Origin: CANKHA01 sp034668825
GTDB lineage: Bacteria; Pseudomonadota; Alphaproteobacteria; Rhizobiales; Xanthobacteraceae
DNA length: 64,000 bases
NCBI GenBank assembly: GCA_034668825.1
Contig: JAXDOR010000232.1
Coordinates: 4,227-68,226, forward strand
Direction of reading: 5' to 3'
Position numbers and translations under genes: made by a program. The stretch's first letter is position 1; every line of letters begins with the position of its first letter. The notes beneath the pieces are model-generated. The model searched no databases, had not been told where the DNA came from, and worked only from the letters and a program-made list of their open reading frames with translations. This document shows positions 26,603 to 34,403 of the stretch, one piece after another.

Positions 26603-27838
26603 CTACGCGGCGAGGTTTCCGTGTTTGATTAAATTCTCTTTCTGCTTTTCGTTGCGCGGCGGCAGCTTGAACAGCCGCGCGGCGTTGCCGCCGAGGATAT
26701 TGTGCTTCGCCTTTTCCGACAGGAACGGCAGGTCGTAGATCGTGCTGGGCAGATCGAAATCCCAGTGCGGATAGTCCGAGGAATAGAGCAACTGCGTTTC
26801 CGCGTTGATCATGCGGAAAGTGCATTCGAGCGCACCCATGTCCTGCACCTCCATGGGCTGGGAGGAATAATACATGTCGCGCATGTAATCGCTCGGTTTC
26901 TTCTTCAGCGTCGGACATTCCGACGAGCGCAACATGTATTCATGGTCAAGGCGCTGCATCAGGAACGGTATCCATGCCAGACCGGACTCCACCCACATCA
27001 CCGGCAGCTTCGGGAAGCGTTCGCCGAGGCCGTTGATGACCCAATTGGTCAAATGCAGGATGTTGTAGAAGGTGAATCCCAGCGCGTGCACCGACAGAAA
27101 CCGGTTGCAGCTTTTGAAAACCGGCTCACCCCAGTTCGGGCCGGAATGAAAGGCCAGCGCCAGGCCGCGCTCCTCGATGGCGCGGTAGACTTTCATATAG
27201 GCATTGTCGTGCACCGGAAGCGTGCGCACCGTAGTGACCATAAAGCCAGTGACGCCGTGGCGATGGCCGAAGGTTTCGACGTGACGCAGCGACGCATCGG
27301 GATCGGAAAACGGGAGCGACAGCATGGAATACATGCGGTCATCGCATTCGGTCAGCACCTTTTCGGTGAGCCAGCGATTGTAGGCCCAGCATAGCTCGAC
27401 CTCCATTTCTTTTTGCGGATGCAGGCCGACATTGAGCATGCCGGTGGGAAACAGGCAGGAATAATCCACGCCCATGGCATCCATCCAGCGGCGGCCAAGC
27501 TCGATATCGCGCTGTTTGCCAGGCTCGACTTTTTCCGAGGAACGCATGGGGTAGCGCGTCACCCGGCCGCCCATGTCCTGGTAGCCCATTTGGTCGGGCA
27601 CGATGCTGTGGCGGGCCTTGGCGCGACCGGAAATCGTAAGCTGCCGGAGAACATCGTTCTCCATGTAAGGGAGGATTTCGCCGAAGTTCTCATTCTCATA
27701 ATGATGGGCATCGACGTCGACGATGAGAATGTCGTCGAACTTGCGCTGATGCGCCTGCTGGCGGGCATGAGCCAGAAGCTGGGAGGTGTTCAGCTCTTCG
27801 ACAGACACGCGGCGGCCACGATCGGCAATCAGGTCCAT
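26603..27838 (-). CDS. Amidohydrolase-2 (ACMSD-like) family protein
   Basis: A 411-residue metal-dependent hydrolase or decarboxylase of the amidohydrolase superfamily. The first metal motif is DVDAHHYE (near residue 42; DxH...), a His lies in ALAFHSGPNWGE, and the distal Asp in LYSSDYPHWDFD. This pattern is common to 2-amino-3-carboxymuconate semialdehyde decarboxylase relatives that decarboxylate or hydrate aromatic breakdown products. GGAGATA precedes the start. It is the likely central enzyme of the cupin cluster. Confidence 0.88.
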   Translation of the reverse strand: MDLIADRGRRVSVEELNTSQLLAHARQQAHQRKFDDILIVDVDAHHYENENFGEILPYMENDVLRQLTISGRAKARHSIVPDQMGYQDMGGRVTRYPMRSSEKVEPGKQRDIELGRRWMDAMGVDYSCLFPTGMLNVGLHPQKEMEVELCWAYNRWLTEKVLTECDDRMYSMLSLPFSDPDASLRHVETFGHRHGVTGFMVTTVRTLPVHDNAYMKVYRAIEERGLALAFHSGPNWGEPVFKSCNRFLSVHALGFTFYNILHLTNWVINGLGERFPKLPVMWVESGLAWIPFLMQRLDHEYMLRSSECPTLKKKPSDYMRDMYYSSQPMEVQDMGALECTFRMINAETQLLYSSDYPHWDFDLPSTIYDLPFLSEKAKHNILGGNAARLFKLPPRNEKQKENLIKHGNLAA

Positions 27839-27878
27839 ATGCGTATCTCCCTCGCTTTAATTGTGGCGGAACTCGCCG

Positions 27879-28211
27879 TTAGCGGCCCGTAAAGCTTTGC
27901 CACATGCCAAGATCAAAGACTTGCAGGTCCGCGGACCGCAGCAGTTCGCTCGCCGTGATCATGACATCTGTCGGGCTGACGCCGCTTCCTGACTGCAACA
28001 GCGGCCCCGGATCGCCGTCTTGCGCCTGCCGCGAATAGATCTTGCAGATCGCCGCCATCAGATTCTGAATTGCTTCACGTGAAACATCATCGAGCCGGTC
28101 ATCAGCGAGTCGCTGCTCCAATTCGGCGGCAAGCGTGAGCGCCTGGGCCGAAAGCGGGGCATCCTCCAGCGGGCCTGTCTTCGGCAGCGTCGCGGCTTTA
28201 GGCGACGACAT
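27879..28211 (-). CDS. Small conserved protein next to Rieske ferredoxin
   Basis: About 110 residues (MSSPKAATLPKT start), helical, with no motif I recognise; the tail ...LLRSADLQVFDLGMWQSFTGR is distinctive. Its start overlaps the end of the Rieske gene by 14 bp (another ATG at 28,220 is possible), which means translation coupled to it. A subunit or assembly partner of an oxygenase system is plausible. Confidence 0.6.
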   Translation of the reverse strand: MSSPKAATLPKTGPLEDAPLSAQALTLAAELEQRLADDRLDDVSREAIQNLMAAICKIYSRQAQDGDPGPLLQSGSGVSPTDVMITASELLRSADLQVFDLGMWQSFTGR

Positions 28212-28563
28212 AAATGTCATCCCCTTTTTGAATCAGGGGGTATTCCCGAAGCTTGAGCTTGCGGTTGCTGACGCATTCGCCGGTCTTCATGTCGTATTCG
28301 TAGCCATGCCACGGACAGACGAAGTGCATCTCGGTGTCGGAGAAGTACAGTCCAGCGGAGGTCTGGTCCGGCCTGATGCGTTCCTCGACCTTGGCGATGG
28401 TCAGCCCCTCGCAGGCCGGGCCGCCCTGATGCAGGCAGTAGTTGCTGTAGGCGTAAAACCGGCCGTCGTGCCTGAAGAGACCGATTTCGCGATCGCCGAG
28501 ATACACAATCCGGCGGTCACCCTCGTTGAATTCCGAAGCCTTACCGACAAGTTGCTCCGCCAT
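28198..28563 (-). CDS. Rieske [2Fe-2S] ferredoxin
   Basis: A 121-residue Rieske domain with cluster ligands in NYCLHQGGP (Cys-x-His) and CPWHGYEYD (Cys-x-x-His). It lacks an oxygenase catalytic domain, so it is an electron carrier or regulatory subunit. The frame is open upstream, but family members start near MAEQLVGKASEF, which corresponds to 28,563. First gene of the minus-strand catabolic operon. Confidence 0.9.
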   Translation of the reverse strand: MAEQLVGKASEFNEGDRRIVYLGDREIGLFRHDGRFYAYSNYCLHQGGPACEGLTIAKVEERIRPDQTSAGLYFSDTEMHFVCPWHGYEYDMKTGECVSNRKLKLREYPLIQKGDDIYVVA

Positions 28564-28799
28564 CCTCTCGATACTCCGCTGCCCAAATCGGCATCTGATC
28601 GTGGCCAAGCCGGGCGAAAATTGGGGACAACAGCGACTTTGCCCCCTTGGACACCTGAAAGCAACAAGCGCGACCGGGCAACCGAGACGCGAAAACCGCA
28701 TGGCCATTAATGTTGCCGACTCGAGCCGTTTTGGCTTATGGCAGGATCAGTCTCGGCGCACTTCTTCACGACTCGATCAAAACACCACGAGGATGGCGA

Positions 28800-29387
28800 A
28801 TGGCTTCACGTGTGCTCCTCAATCTTGCGGCCGCGGCCGCCCTGCTGGCTACCACGACCGCGTCATTTGCCATCGGCGAAACAGAAGAGATGACGAGCGG
28901 CGGCCGTCCGTTCGGCGGTCTTTTCGGCAGCCTTTTCGGCACATCGCCTACCTCCCGGGAAACGGTGAATTATGCCGGCACCTACACGCCGGGTACAATC
29001 ATCGTCAACACCCGTGAACGGCGCCTCTATTTGATTCTCAATGGCGGCCAGGCGCTGCGCTATGGCATTGGCGTCGGCCGGATCGGCTTCACATGGAGCG
29101 GCGTGAAAACCGTGTCGGCGAAGAAGGAATGGCCGGGTTGGACCCCGCCTTCGCAAATGCTGCGGCGGCGGCCGGATTTGCCGCGCTACATGCCCGGCGG
29201 CATAGACAATCCGCTCGGCGCACGCGCGATATATCTGGGTTCATCGCTCTATCGCATCCATGGTTCCAACGAGCCGGAAACGATCGGGCAGGCGGTCTCC
29301 TCCGGCTGCTTCCGCATGACCAACGAAGACGTCACCGATCTCTACGAGCGGGTCCGCATCGGGGCCAAGGTGATCGTGCAGCAATAA
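28800..29387 (+). CDS. Exported L,D-transpeptidase (YkuD/ErfK family)
   Basis: A 195-residue protein with signal peptide MASRVLLNLAAAAALLATTT and a YkuD catalytic domain. The nucleophile Cys lies in VSSGCFRMTNEDVTDLY with its partner His in YRIHGSNEPETIGQ. These enzymes make 3-3 peptidoglycan crosslinks or attach proteins to the wall. ACGAGGA lies 5 nt before the chosen ATG. Confidence 0.92.
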   Translation: MASRVLLNLAAAAALLATTTASFAIGETEEMTSGGRPFGGLFGSLFGTSPTSRETVNYAGTYTPGTIIVNTRERRLYLILNGGQALRYGIGVGRIGFTWSGVKTVSAKKEWPGWTPPSQMLRRRPDLPRYMPGGIDNPLGARAIYLGSSLYRIHGSNEPETIGQAVSSGCFRMTNEDVTDLYERVRIGAKVIVQQ

Positions 29388-29393
29388 GTGCTG

Positions 29394-29774
29394 TCAACGC
29401 CGCGCGGGCTCGCGCGATAATCTCTTGGCAGCGAGCTCATCGACGTATTCCTGCCAATAGGGCTCGCGCTTGCGGCCAAGCTCCAGGAGATAATCCCAGC
29501 TGAAAATGCCGGTCGAATGCATGTCGTCGAAAACCAGCCGCACCGCATAGTTCCCAACCGGCTGCACTTCGAGGATCATGACATTCTTCTTCCCCGGCAC
29601 GGTTTTGCGCTCGTCCGGCGAATGCCCCTGCACTTCCGCGCTCGGACTCTTCACCCGCAGGTATTCAGCGGGCAAGTCGAAAGTCTCGCCGTCGTCAAAG
29701 GCCACAGCCAAGGTTTTGCGGTCCTTGTGCAGGCGCAATTCGGTCGGCCATGCTTGGGATTTCGGCTCGGTCAT
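29394..29774 (-). CDS. DUF971-domain protein (GBBH-like N-terminal domain)
   Basis: A 126-residue protein with the DUF971 core: WPTELRLHKDRKTLAVAFDD at the start, LPAEYLRVKSPSAEVQGH, and GIFSWDYLLELGRKREPYW. The same fold forms the zinc-binding N-terminus of gamma-butyrobetaine hydroxylases; stand-alone versions are linked to iron-sulfur proteins in other bacteria. Its start at 29,774 was chosen over upstream codons because MTEPKSQAWP is the conserved beginning. Confidence 0.85.
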   Translation of the reverse strand: MTEPKSQAWPTELRLHKDRKTLAVAFDDGETFDLPAEYLRVKSPSAEVQGHSPDERKTVPGKKNVMILEVQPVGNYAVRLVFDDMHSTGIFSWDYLLELGRKREPYWQEYVDELAAKRLSREPARR

Positions 29775-29839
29775 GTAAGTCTCATGCAAGAACTCATACC
29801 CCTGTCCGTCACCCGATGCCACATTGAAGGAGCCATTTC

Positions 29840-30829
29840 GTGAGCCGAGTGCCCTTGACCCTTGCGATCAGCGAATATGACCACGTCACCGACCTGGTGA
29901 ACGGCCGGGTACCGGTCGAAGGCGTCGACCTGACAACGCTTACGTTGCAGGTGGAGGAGATTTTCTTTCGCGCCTTCATCTATCGCGACTTCGACGCTTC
30001 CGAGGTGTCGATGGCGAAATTTTCCTCGATGATCTCGCAAGGCGATAATTCGCTGGTAGGCATCCCCGTCTTCCCGTCGCGGGTGCCGCGGCATTCCTCG
30101 ATCTTCGTGCGCCGCGACGGCCCGGTGAAGAAGCCGGCCAATCTGGTAGGACGTAAGGTCGGATTGCCGGAATGGGCGCAGACGGCGGCGGTCTATTCGC
30201 GCGGCATGCTCGCGCATCAATATGGGATCGATCTTGCATCGATCGACTGGGTACAGGCCGGCGTGGACGAGCCCGGCCGTGTCGAAAAAGTGAAACTCAA
30301 TCTGCCCAAGGGCGTGAAGGTAACGCCGCGTCTCGACTCAAGCCTGAACGAGATGCTCGTCAACGGCGAGATCGATGCCGCGCTATCCGCGCATCCCCTG
30401 CCCGCTTTCGCCAAAGGTCACCCGAATGTCACCCGGCTGTTCGAGGATTTCCTCGAACTGGAGATGAACTACGTCAAAGAGACCGGAATTTTTCCGATCA
30501 TGCATGCGGTGGCGATCCGCCGCGAACTCGTCGAGCGCAATCCATGGCTGCCGATGAATTTGTACAAGGCTTTCGAGGAAGCCAAGCGGCGCAGCATGGC
30601 GCGCATCCAGGCGATCACGACGACCGCTGTTCCTATTCCCTGGTGCTATGAACATGCGCAGCGGGCGAAGTCGATTTTCGGCGACGACTTCTTTCCCTAC
30701 GGCATCGAGGCCAACCGCAAGACGCTCGACGCTTTCCTGCAATATGCCTTCGAACAGGGCGTGTGCCACAAGCGGCTAGCCCCGGAAGACCTGTTCGCGC
30801 CGCAGGTGCAGAAAAGCTTCAAGGTGTGA
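29840..30829 (+). CDS. 4,5-dihydroxyphthalate decarboxylase-like protein
   Basis: A 329-residue protein, start GTG after AAGGAG. It has the periplasmic-binding-protein-like fold typical of the 4,5-dihydroxyphthalate decarboxylase family (LTLAISEYDHVTDLVNGRV, FFRAFIYRDFDASEVSMAKF, GDNSLVGIPVFPSR) but no signal peptide. Family members decarboxylate dihydroxyphthalate or act as binding proteins. The position next to the cupin/amidohydrolase/Rieske genes supports a role in aromatic acid breakdown; the substrate is not known. Confidence 0.8.
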   Translation: MSRVPLTLAISEYDHVTDLVNGRVPVEGVDLTTLTLQVEEIFFRAFIYRDFDASEVSMAKFSSMISQGDNSLVGIPVFPSRVPRHSSIFVRRDGPVKKPANLVGRKVGLPEWAQTAAVYSRGMLAHQYGIDLASIDWVQAGVDEPGRVEKVKLNLPKGVKVTPRLDSSLNEMLVNGEIDAALSAHPLPAFAKGHPNVTRLFEDFLELEMNYVKETGIFPIMHAVAIRRELVERNPWLPMNLYKAFEEAKRRSMARIQAITTTAVPIPWCYEHAQRAKSIFGDDFFPYGIEANRKTLDAFLQYAFEQGVCHKRLAPEDLFAPQVQKSFKV

Positions 30830-30856
30830 GCGGGCTTTTCTTAGAGCCATCTATTA

Positions 30857-30954
30857 ACCCAAAATGGGTATAACAATTCCCAAATTGGGTATAAGCAGAC
30901 CAGTCAATCTATTGCGATTACCCAAAATGGGTAGTACCGTTCCGAAAATGGGTA
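30857..30954. promoter_or_regulatory. 21-bp-phased palindromic operator array
   Basis: Four copies of an ACCCAAAATGGGT-like palindrome are seen: 30,857-30,869, 30,879-30,889 (CCCAAATTGGG), 30,920-30,932, and a half-degenerate copy at 30,941-30,954 (CCGAAAATGGGT). Their centres are 21, 42 and 21 bp apart, so all sit on one face of the helix with one empty slot. They precede or overlap the start of the nucleotidyltransferase gene, which encodes its own winged-helix domain, so autoregulation is likely. Confidence 0.7.
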
Positions 30955-31562
30955 GAGCTTCTGAAAAAAAGGCGGATCTTGCAAGTACTCTCTTTTCGCA
31001 GGCGCAGCTTCGTGTCTTAAGCCTTTTAGTTGGCCATCCGGACCAAAAATTTTATGGTTCTGAAATCATACGGCTGGCCCAGTCCGGATCGGGTGCGGTT
31101 CAGCGCGAATTGGCAAAGCTTACTAAAGCCGGCATCCTAAATGTTGCGTCATCCGGCAATCGCAAGGTCTACCAAGCGAACAAACAGTCTCCGATATTCA
31201 AAGAACTTCGTGGAATAATTCTAAAGACTGTCGGCCTTATTGAGCCTATCCGAAGGGCGTTGGATAAATTTAAGGGAAAGATAGATTTTGCCTTTGTATA
31301 CGGCTCGATAGCAAAGGGGAGTGACACTGCAAGGAGCGACATCGACCTAATAATCGTCGGCAACGAATTAGAGTACAGCGAGGTCTTTGGCACATTACAG
31401 AAAGCGGAACAGGCCCTTCATAGACCAGTTAATCCAAATCTCATGACGCTGATTGAATGGAAACAGAAGCTTACTAATAACAACGCGTTTGTGAGAAAAG
31501 TTCAGGAGCAACCAAAGCTTTTTGTTTTTGGAACAAATAATGAGCTCAATAGAACTGGATAA
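30948..31562 (+). CDS. Winged-helix/minimal nucleotidyltransferase, probable antitoxin
   Basis: About 204 residues. The N-terminal winged helix (LFSQAQLRVLSLLVGHPDQK, GSGAVQRELAKLTKAGIL) is followed by a minimal nucleotidyltransferase with the FVYGSIAKGSDTARSDIDL motif (GS and DxD metal site). This pairs with the HEPN gene downstream, overlapping it by 23 bp, the layout of MNT/HEPN toxin-antitoxin systems in which MNT is the antitoxin that AMPylates or blocks the HEPN RNase. The frame is open from an ATG at 30,864; family alignment favours 30,948 (or 30,927). GC content is visibly lower than in flanking genes, a sign of transfer. Confidence 0.82.
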   Translation: MGRASEKKADLASTLFSQAQLRVLSLLVGHPDQKFYGSEIIRLAQSGSGAVQRELAKLTKAGILNVASSGNRKVYQANKQSPIFKELRGIILKTVGLIEPIRRALDKFKGKIDFAFVYGSIAKGSDTARSDIDLIIVGNELEYSEVFGTLQKAEQALHRPVNPNLMTLIEWKQKLTNNNAFVRKVQEQPKLFVFGTNNELNRTG

Positions 31563-31977
31563 CCTTGTTAAGAGCGGGGTGCTAAAGCGAGAGCCCGCCG
31601 ATCAAATAGAGTTCGACGGCTTGCTTGATTCAGGTAAGAAGCGACTTATCGATGCCACTAAAGAGGGACTGTCTGACGATAGCCAGTTTGATCTCGCATA
31701 CAACGCCGCACATGCCCTGTCATTAGCAGCTCTGCGGTGGCACGGATATCGCCCCAACAAATTACGGTTCATCGTTTTCCAAGCTCTACGACATACGCTG
31801 GGACTCAAACCTGACCTTTGGCGTATCTTTGACAAGAGCCATAACAACCGAAACTCCGCTGAATACGAAGGTTATTTCAACGTCGACAAGCAGTTGCTCA
31901 CGGAATTAGTAAGGGCAACGGAAATTGTTCGAAAAGCCGTCGAGAAGCTTGGTCCAGTTCCGAAAAAGCGCGTCTGA
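31540..31977 (+). CDS. HEPN-like protein, probable toxin
   Basis: A 145-residue all-helical protein (YNAAHALSLAALRWHGYRPN, FVQALRHTLG-like region, SHNNRNSAEYEGYF). The segment HNNRNSAEY stands where HEPN RNases carry the R-x4-6-H motif, but here the final His is Tyr, as in some MNT-partner HEPN subfamilies. It would be the toxin of the pair and starts inside the antitoxin gene. Function is inferred from the gene pair, not from a complete catalytic motif. Confidence 0.7.
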   Translation: MSSIELDNLVKSGVLKREPADQIEFDGLLDSGKKRLIDATKEGLSDDSQFDLAYNAAHALSLAALRWHGYRPNKLRFIVFQALRHTLGLKPDLWRIFDKSHNNRNSAEYEGYFNVDKQLLTELVRATEIVRKAVEKLGPVPKKRV

Positions 31978-31978
31978 C

Positions 31979-32044
31979 ATCGCGCAGCAGCGCCCCGGGA
32001 TGCGTGGGGCAACGGTTCGGATTGCGCTTGGCTGCATGGGCCAT
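31979..32044 (-). pseudogene. Truncated higA-like antitoxin, only ~20 codons left
   Basis: An ATG at 32,044 with GGAGAG upstream opens a frame reading MAHAAKRNPNRCPTHPGALLR, the N-terminus of HigA-type antitoxins (N-P-x-x-x-x-P-T-H-P-G-x-x-L-R). The helix-turn-helix part is missing: after ~22 codons the reverse frame runs straight into the 3' end of the HEPN gene. The foreign MNT/HEPN segment therefore appears to have replaced the rest of the gene. Confidence 0.65.
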
Positions 32045-32078
32045 TATCTGCTCTCCCGCGGCAGCCGCTCCCCAAGCG

Positions 32079-32285
32079 TCACATCGTCTGCTGCTTCTGC
32101 CCGCATTCTTTGCAGGCGAACGGCACCCGTACCTGTCCCTTCGGTGCTTTGACACGATTTGGCGCGCCACACTTGCCGCAGGTCGCGTTGATACGCGTCT
32201 CGCCCTGCTTAACGGTGATGGTCTTACGCTCCATCGTTTCGCGGATCAGGCGCTCGGCCTCTTCACGCATCGCCCGCTTATCCAT
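32079..32285 (-). CDS. Small zinc-ribbon protein
   Basis: A 68-residue protein: a charged helix (MDKRAMREEAERLIRETMER) and then a four-cysteine zinc ribbon, TCGKCGAPNRV ... FACKECGQKQ. It is a conserved unnamed protein type in Bradyrhizobium relatives, with RNA or DNA binding likely but not shown. It lies between the higA remnant and the DUF763 gene in the same direction. Confidence 0.7.
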   Translation of the reverse strand: MDKRAMREEAERLIRETMERKTITVKQGETRINATCGKCGAPNRVKAPKGQVRVPFACKECGQKQQTM

Positions 32286-32300
32286 TGGTCCTCAGCCTGG

Positions 32301-33569
32301 TTAGGATGCGACTTTGCTTCGGCCGCTCGCCGGCGCAGGCTCTACGCCAAAAATGGAACGGCCGCCATAGGAATGCGAATTCTCGCACTCCTCCGCGATC
32401 AAGGCGTCAAGAGACGGACCCGTGGCCACGCGTTCAAGGTTGCGCGCCTGTTCGTCGAGCCGCCGCAACGCGCCGAGTTCTTCCTCGCGACCGAGTTTGG
32501 CGTTGCGCACGGCCGATTTCAGCACACGAATGGTTTCGTCGTAGACCTTGATCGGCACCGGAAAGGGATGCCGGTCCTTGCCGCCATGAGCCAGCGAAAA
32601 CCGCGCCGGATCGCTAAAGCGGCATGGCGCGCCGTGCACCACCTCGGCCACCATCGCCAGCGCGCGGACGGTGCGCGCACCGACGCCGGGTGTGAGCAGC
32701 AGGTCCGGAAAATCAACGGCTCCGCGATCGGCGGCCGCGGCGAGATTTCCATGCAGCCGCCGTGCCACCACGTCACTGCCACGGACATCGTGATGTTCCG
32801 GCATAATCAAGTGCGGCAGCAGCGGTTGCGCGGGTGGCGGTTGCGAATGTTTTTCCTCGGCGGCAGTCAGCAGTGAGAGTTCGCGCGCGATCCGGTCGGG
32901 TCCCATGGAGGAAAGCAACTCGAGCTGCGCATGGCGCGAAGCCTCGGCCCGGCGGTCCGCCAAATTGATAATCTCTCCCTGGCCAATGCCTTCAATAGCG
33001 GCATGGGGATCGTCGACAAAACTTTTCAATCCTTCGGAAAGCCAATGATAACGGCGGGCCTGTTTGCGTCCGCCGTTCATGCCTTGCTGCACTACGGTCC
33101 ACTGGCCGCTATTGGTAACGATGAAACCATGGAGATAAAGATCGAAGCCGTCCTGCACCGCGGCACTGTCGACCTTTGCCACCAGCCGGCTTGCTTGCGC
33201 GAGAGCGGCTCCGTCGAAGCCAACCCGGTCGCCGATTGTCACCAGTTCATGCGGCGTTTGCCGCGAGTATTTTCCGCGGCCACCGCAGACGTGGATGCCT
33301 AACTCGTTCTGCAGCGGCGCCAGCCCGCGCTTAAGCGCGCCGATCACGCTCGTGGTAATGCCGGAAGAATGCCAGTCCATGCCCATGACCGCGCCGAAAG
33401 ATTGAAACCAAAACGGATTGGCCAGACGGCGCAGCAACTCGTCGCGGCCGTAATGGTGCACGACGGCTTGGCTCACGACCGCCCCAAGACGGGTCATGCG
33501 GTCCGCGAGCCATCGCGGCACTTGGCCGCCATGCAGAGGCAAATCGGCACTGCCGGATCGTCGCGCCAT
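32301..33569 (-). CDS. DUF763-domain protein
   Basis: A 422-residue protein. MARRSGSADLPLHGGQVPRW, RRLANPFWFQSFGAVMGMDW and the GGRGKYSRQTPHEL segment define DUF763. Near residue 325 LLLTPGVGARTVRALAMVAE is a helix-hairpin-helix motif, suggesting DNA or RNA contact. The family is widespread but uncharacterised to my knowledge. The ATG at 33,569 (or the adjacent one at 33,572) fits the family; longer reading frames would cross the island's left attachment repeat at 33,646. Confidence 0.85.
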   Translation of the reverse strand: MARRSGSADLPLHGGQVPRWLADRMTRLGAVVSQAVVHHYGRDELLRRLANPFWFQSFGAVMGMDWHSSGITTSVIGALKRGLAPLQNELGIHVCGGRGKYSRQTPHELVTIGDRVGFDGAALAQASRLVAKVDSAAVQDGFDLYLHGFIVTNSGQWTVVQQGMNGGRKQARRYHWLSEGLKSFVDDPHAAIEGIGQGEIINLADRRAEASRHAQLELLSSMGPDRIARELSLLTAAEEKHSQPPPAQPLLPHLIMPEHHDVRGSDVVARRLHGNLAAAADRGAVDFPDLLLTPGVGARTVRALAMVAEVVHGAPCRFSDPARFSLAHGGKDRHPFPVPIKVYDETIRVLKSAVRNAKLGREEELGALRRLDEQARNLERVATGPSLDALIAEECENSHSYGGRSIFGVEPAPASGRSKVAS

Positions 33570-33645
33570 CATGAGCCCTTTGATTGACCGCGATGCCGAG
33601 TCGAATTCTAACTCAAAGACATTGCGCGGCGCAGCCGGTGCACGG

Positions 33646-33661
33646 CTGGCGCTCCCTAGGG
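33646..33661. repeat. Left attachment site (attL) of the integrative element
   Basis: CTGGCGCTCCCTAGGG, identical over 16 bp to 61,430-61,445, which is the 3' end of tRNA-Glu. The bases immediately outside differ on both sides. It contains the 8-bp palindrome CCCTAGGG. It is the displaced tRNA end left at the far edge of the element. Confidence 0.9.
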
Positions 33662-34401
33662 AAGCGCGCAAAGTAGTCTATCTCAATAGCTTAGCCAAAG
33701 GTTTGGGAAATTTCTCTCCCACTGTATTCCCATGGGTTTTCGCAGGGCGTCCCAAACCTTCTCCGTGGGACAGGGTAGCCAGGGCGCACCGTCCAGCGCT
33801 CCTCCTCGGCGTCTTCTTGAGCCTTTGCGGGGTTCTCGATGGCAAGGCCGCCGACCTGACGTACTGGCCCCCTCCCCCCGAGGCGGCACCTACGCTGCCG
33901 CGCCGGACGGTCCCGCCCGTCAGGACAGCGCCGCCGGCAGCAACGCTTCCTTCGACGCCTGCTCCGCAGGTCGCCAAACCGGAAGACCGCGGTCAGCCCC
34001 AGGCGGTAACGCCACCCGAAAGCCACAGCGACGTAAAACCCGCTGTCTTGGTGCCTGCAATGCAGGATCGCGGACCGCAGGAAAACCACGGCCTCCTGTT
34101 CTTGGAATCCATCCTGGCCGGAATGATCGGTTCGTTGGCGGTAATCGCCCTCCTGAACCTGGGAAAGGTCCTGCGGTGGGTAGACGGGTTTTTTGAGCAT
34201 TCCCCGACCGAGCCGACCGTTGTACCGGCTGACGACCTCTCCGACTTGGGTGGGTCTGGATTTTCCGCGACGGATTACCGCAACGAAACCGAACTGCTGC
34301 GCGCGCTCAAAGAACAGCTCGACGCGGACGCCGAAGCCGCACGAGCAACGATCCGTCGCGAACGCGCCCAGGCAGCAGGCCAGCAAACAGGAAAGGACTA
34401 A
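33661..34401 (+). CDS. Membrane protein, 3' part of a gene split by integration
   Basis: The frame runs open through attL. Inside the element the only in-frame start is a weak TTG at 33,703. In the circular form it joins codons 61,415-61,444, giving a 256-residue protein starting GTG (MRKSGLALPRE...). The product has a first hydrophobic segment (ALLLGVFLSLCGVL), a Pro-rich stretch, a second membrane segment (FLESILAGMIGSLAVIALLN) and a charged C-terminal helix ending RRERAQAAGQQTGKD. It leads the left-end operon, with only 2 bp before the next gene. A membrane partner for the TraD-like ATPase is plausible. Confidence 0.75.
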   Translation, partial: EARKVVYLNSLAKGLGNFSPTVFPWVFAGRPKPSPWDRVARAHRPALLLGVFLSLCGVLDGKAADLTYWPPPPEAAPTLPRRTVPPVRTAPPAATLPSTPAPQVAKPEDRGQPQAVTPPESHSDVKPAVLVPAMQDRGPQENHGLLFLESILAGMIGSLAVIALLNLGKVLRWVDGFFEHSPTEPTVVPADDLSDLGGSGFSATDYRNETELLRALKEQLDADAEAARATIRRERAQAAGQQTGKD

Positions 34402-34403
34402 CC

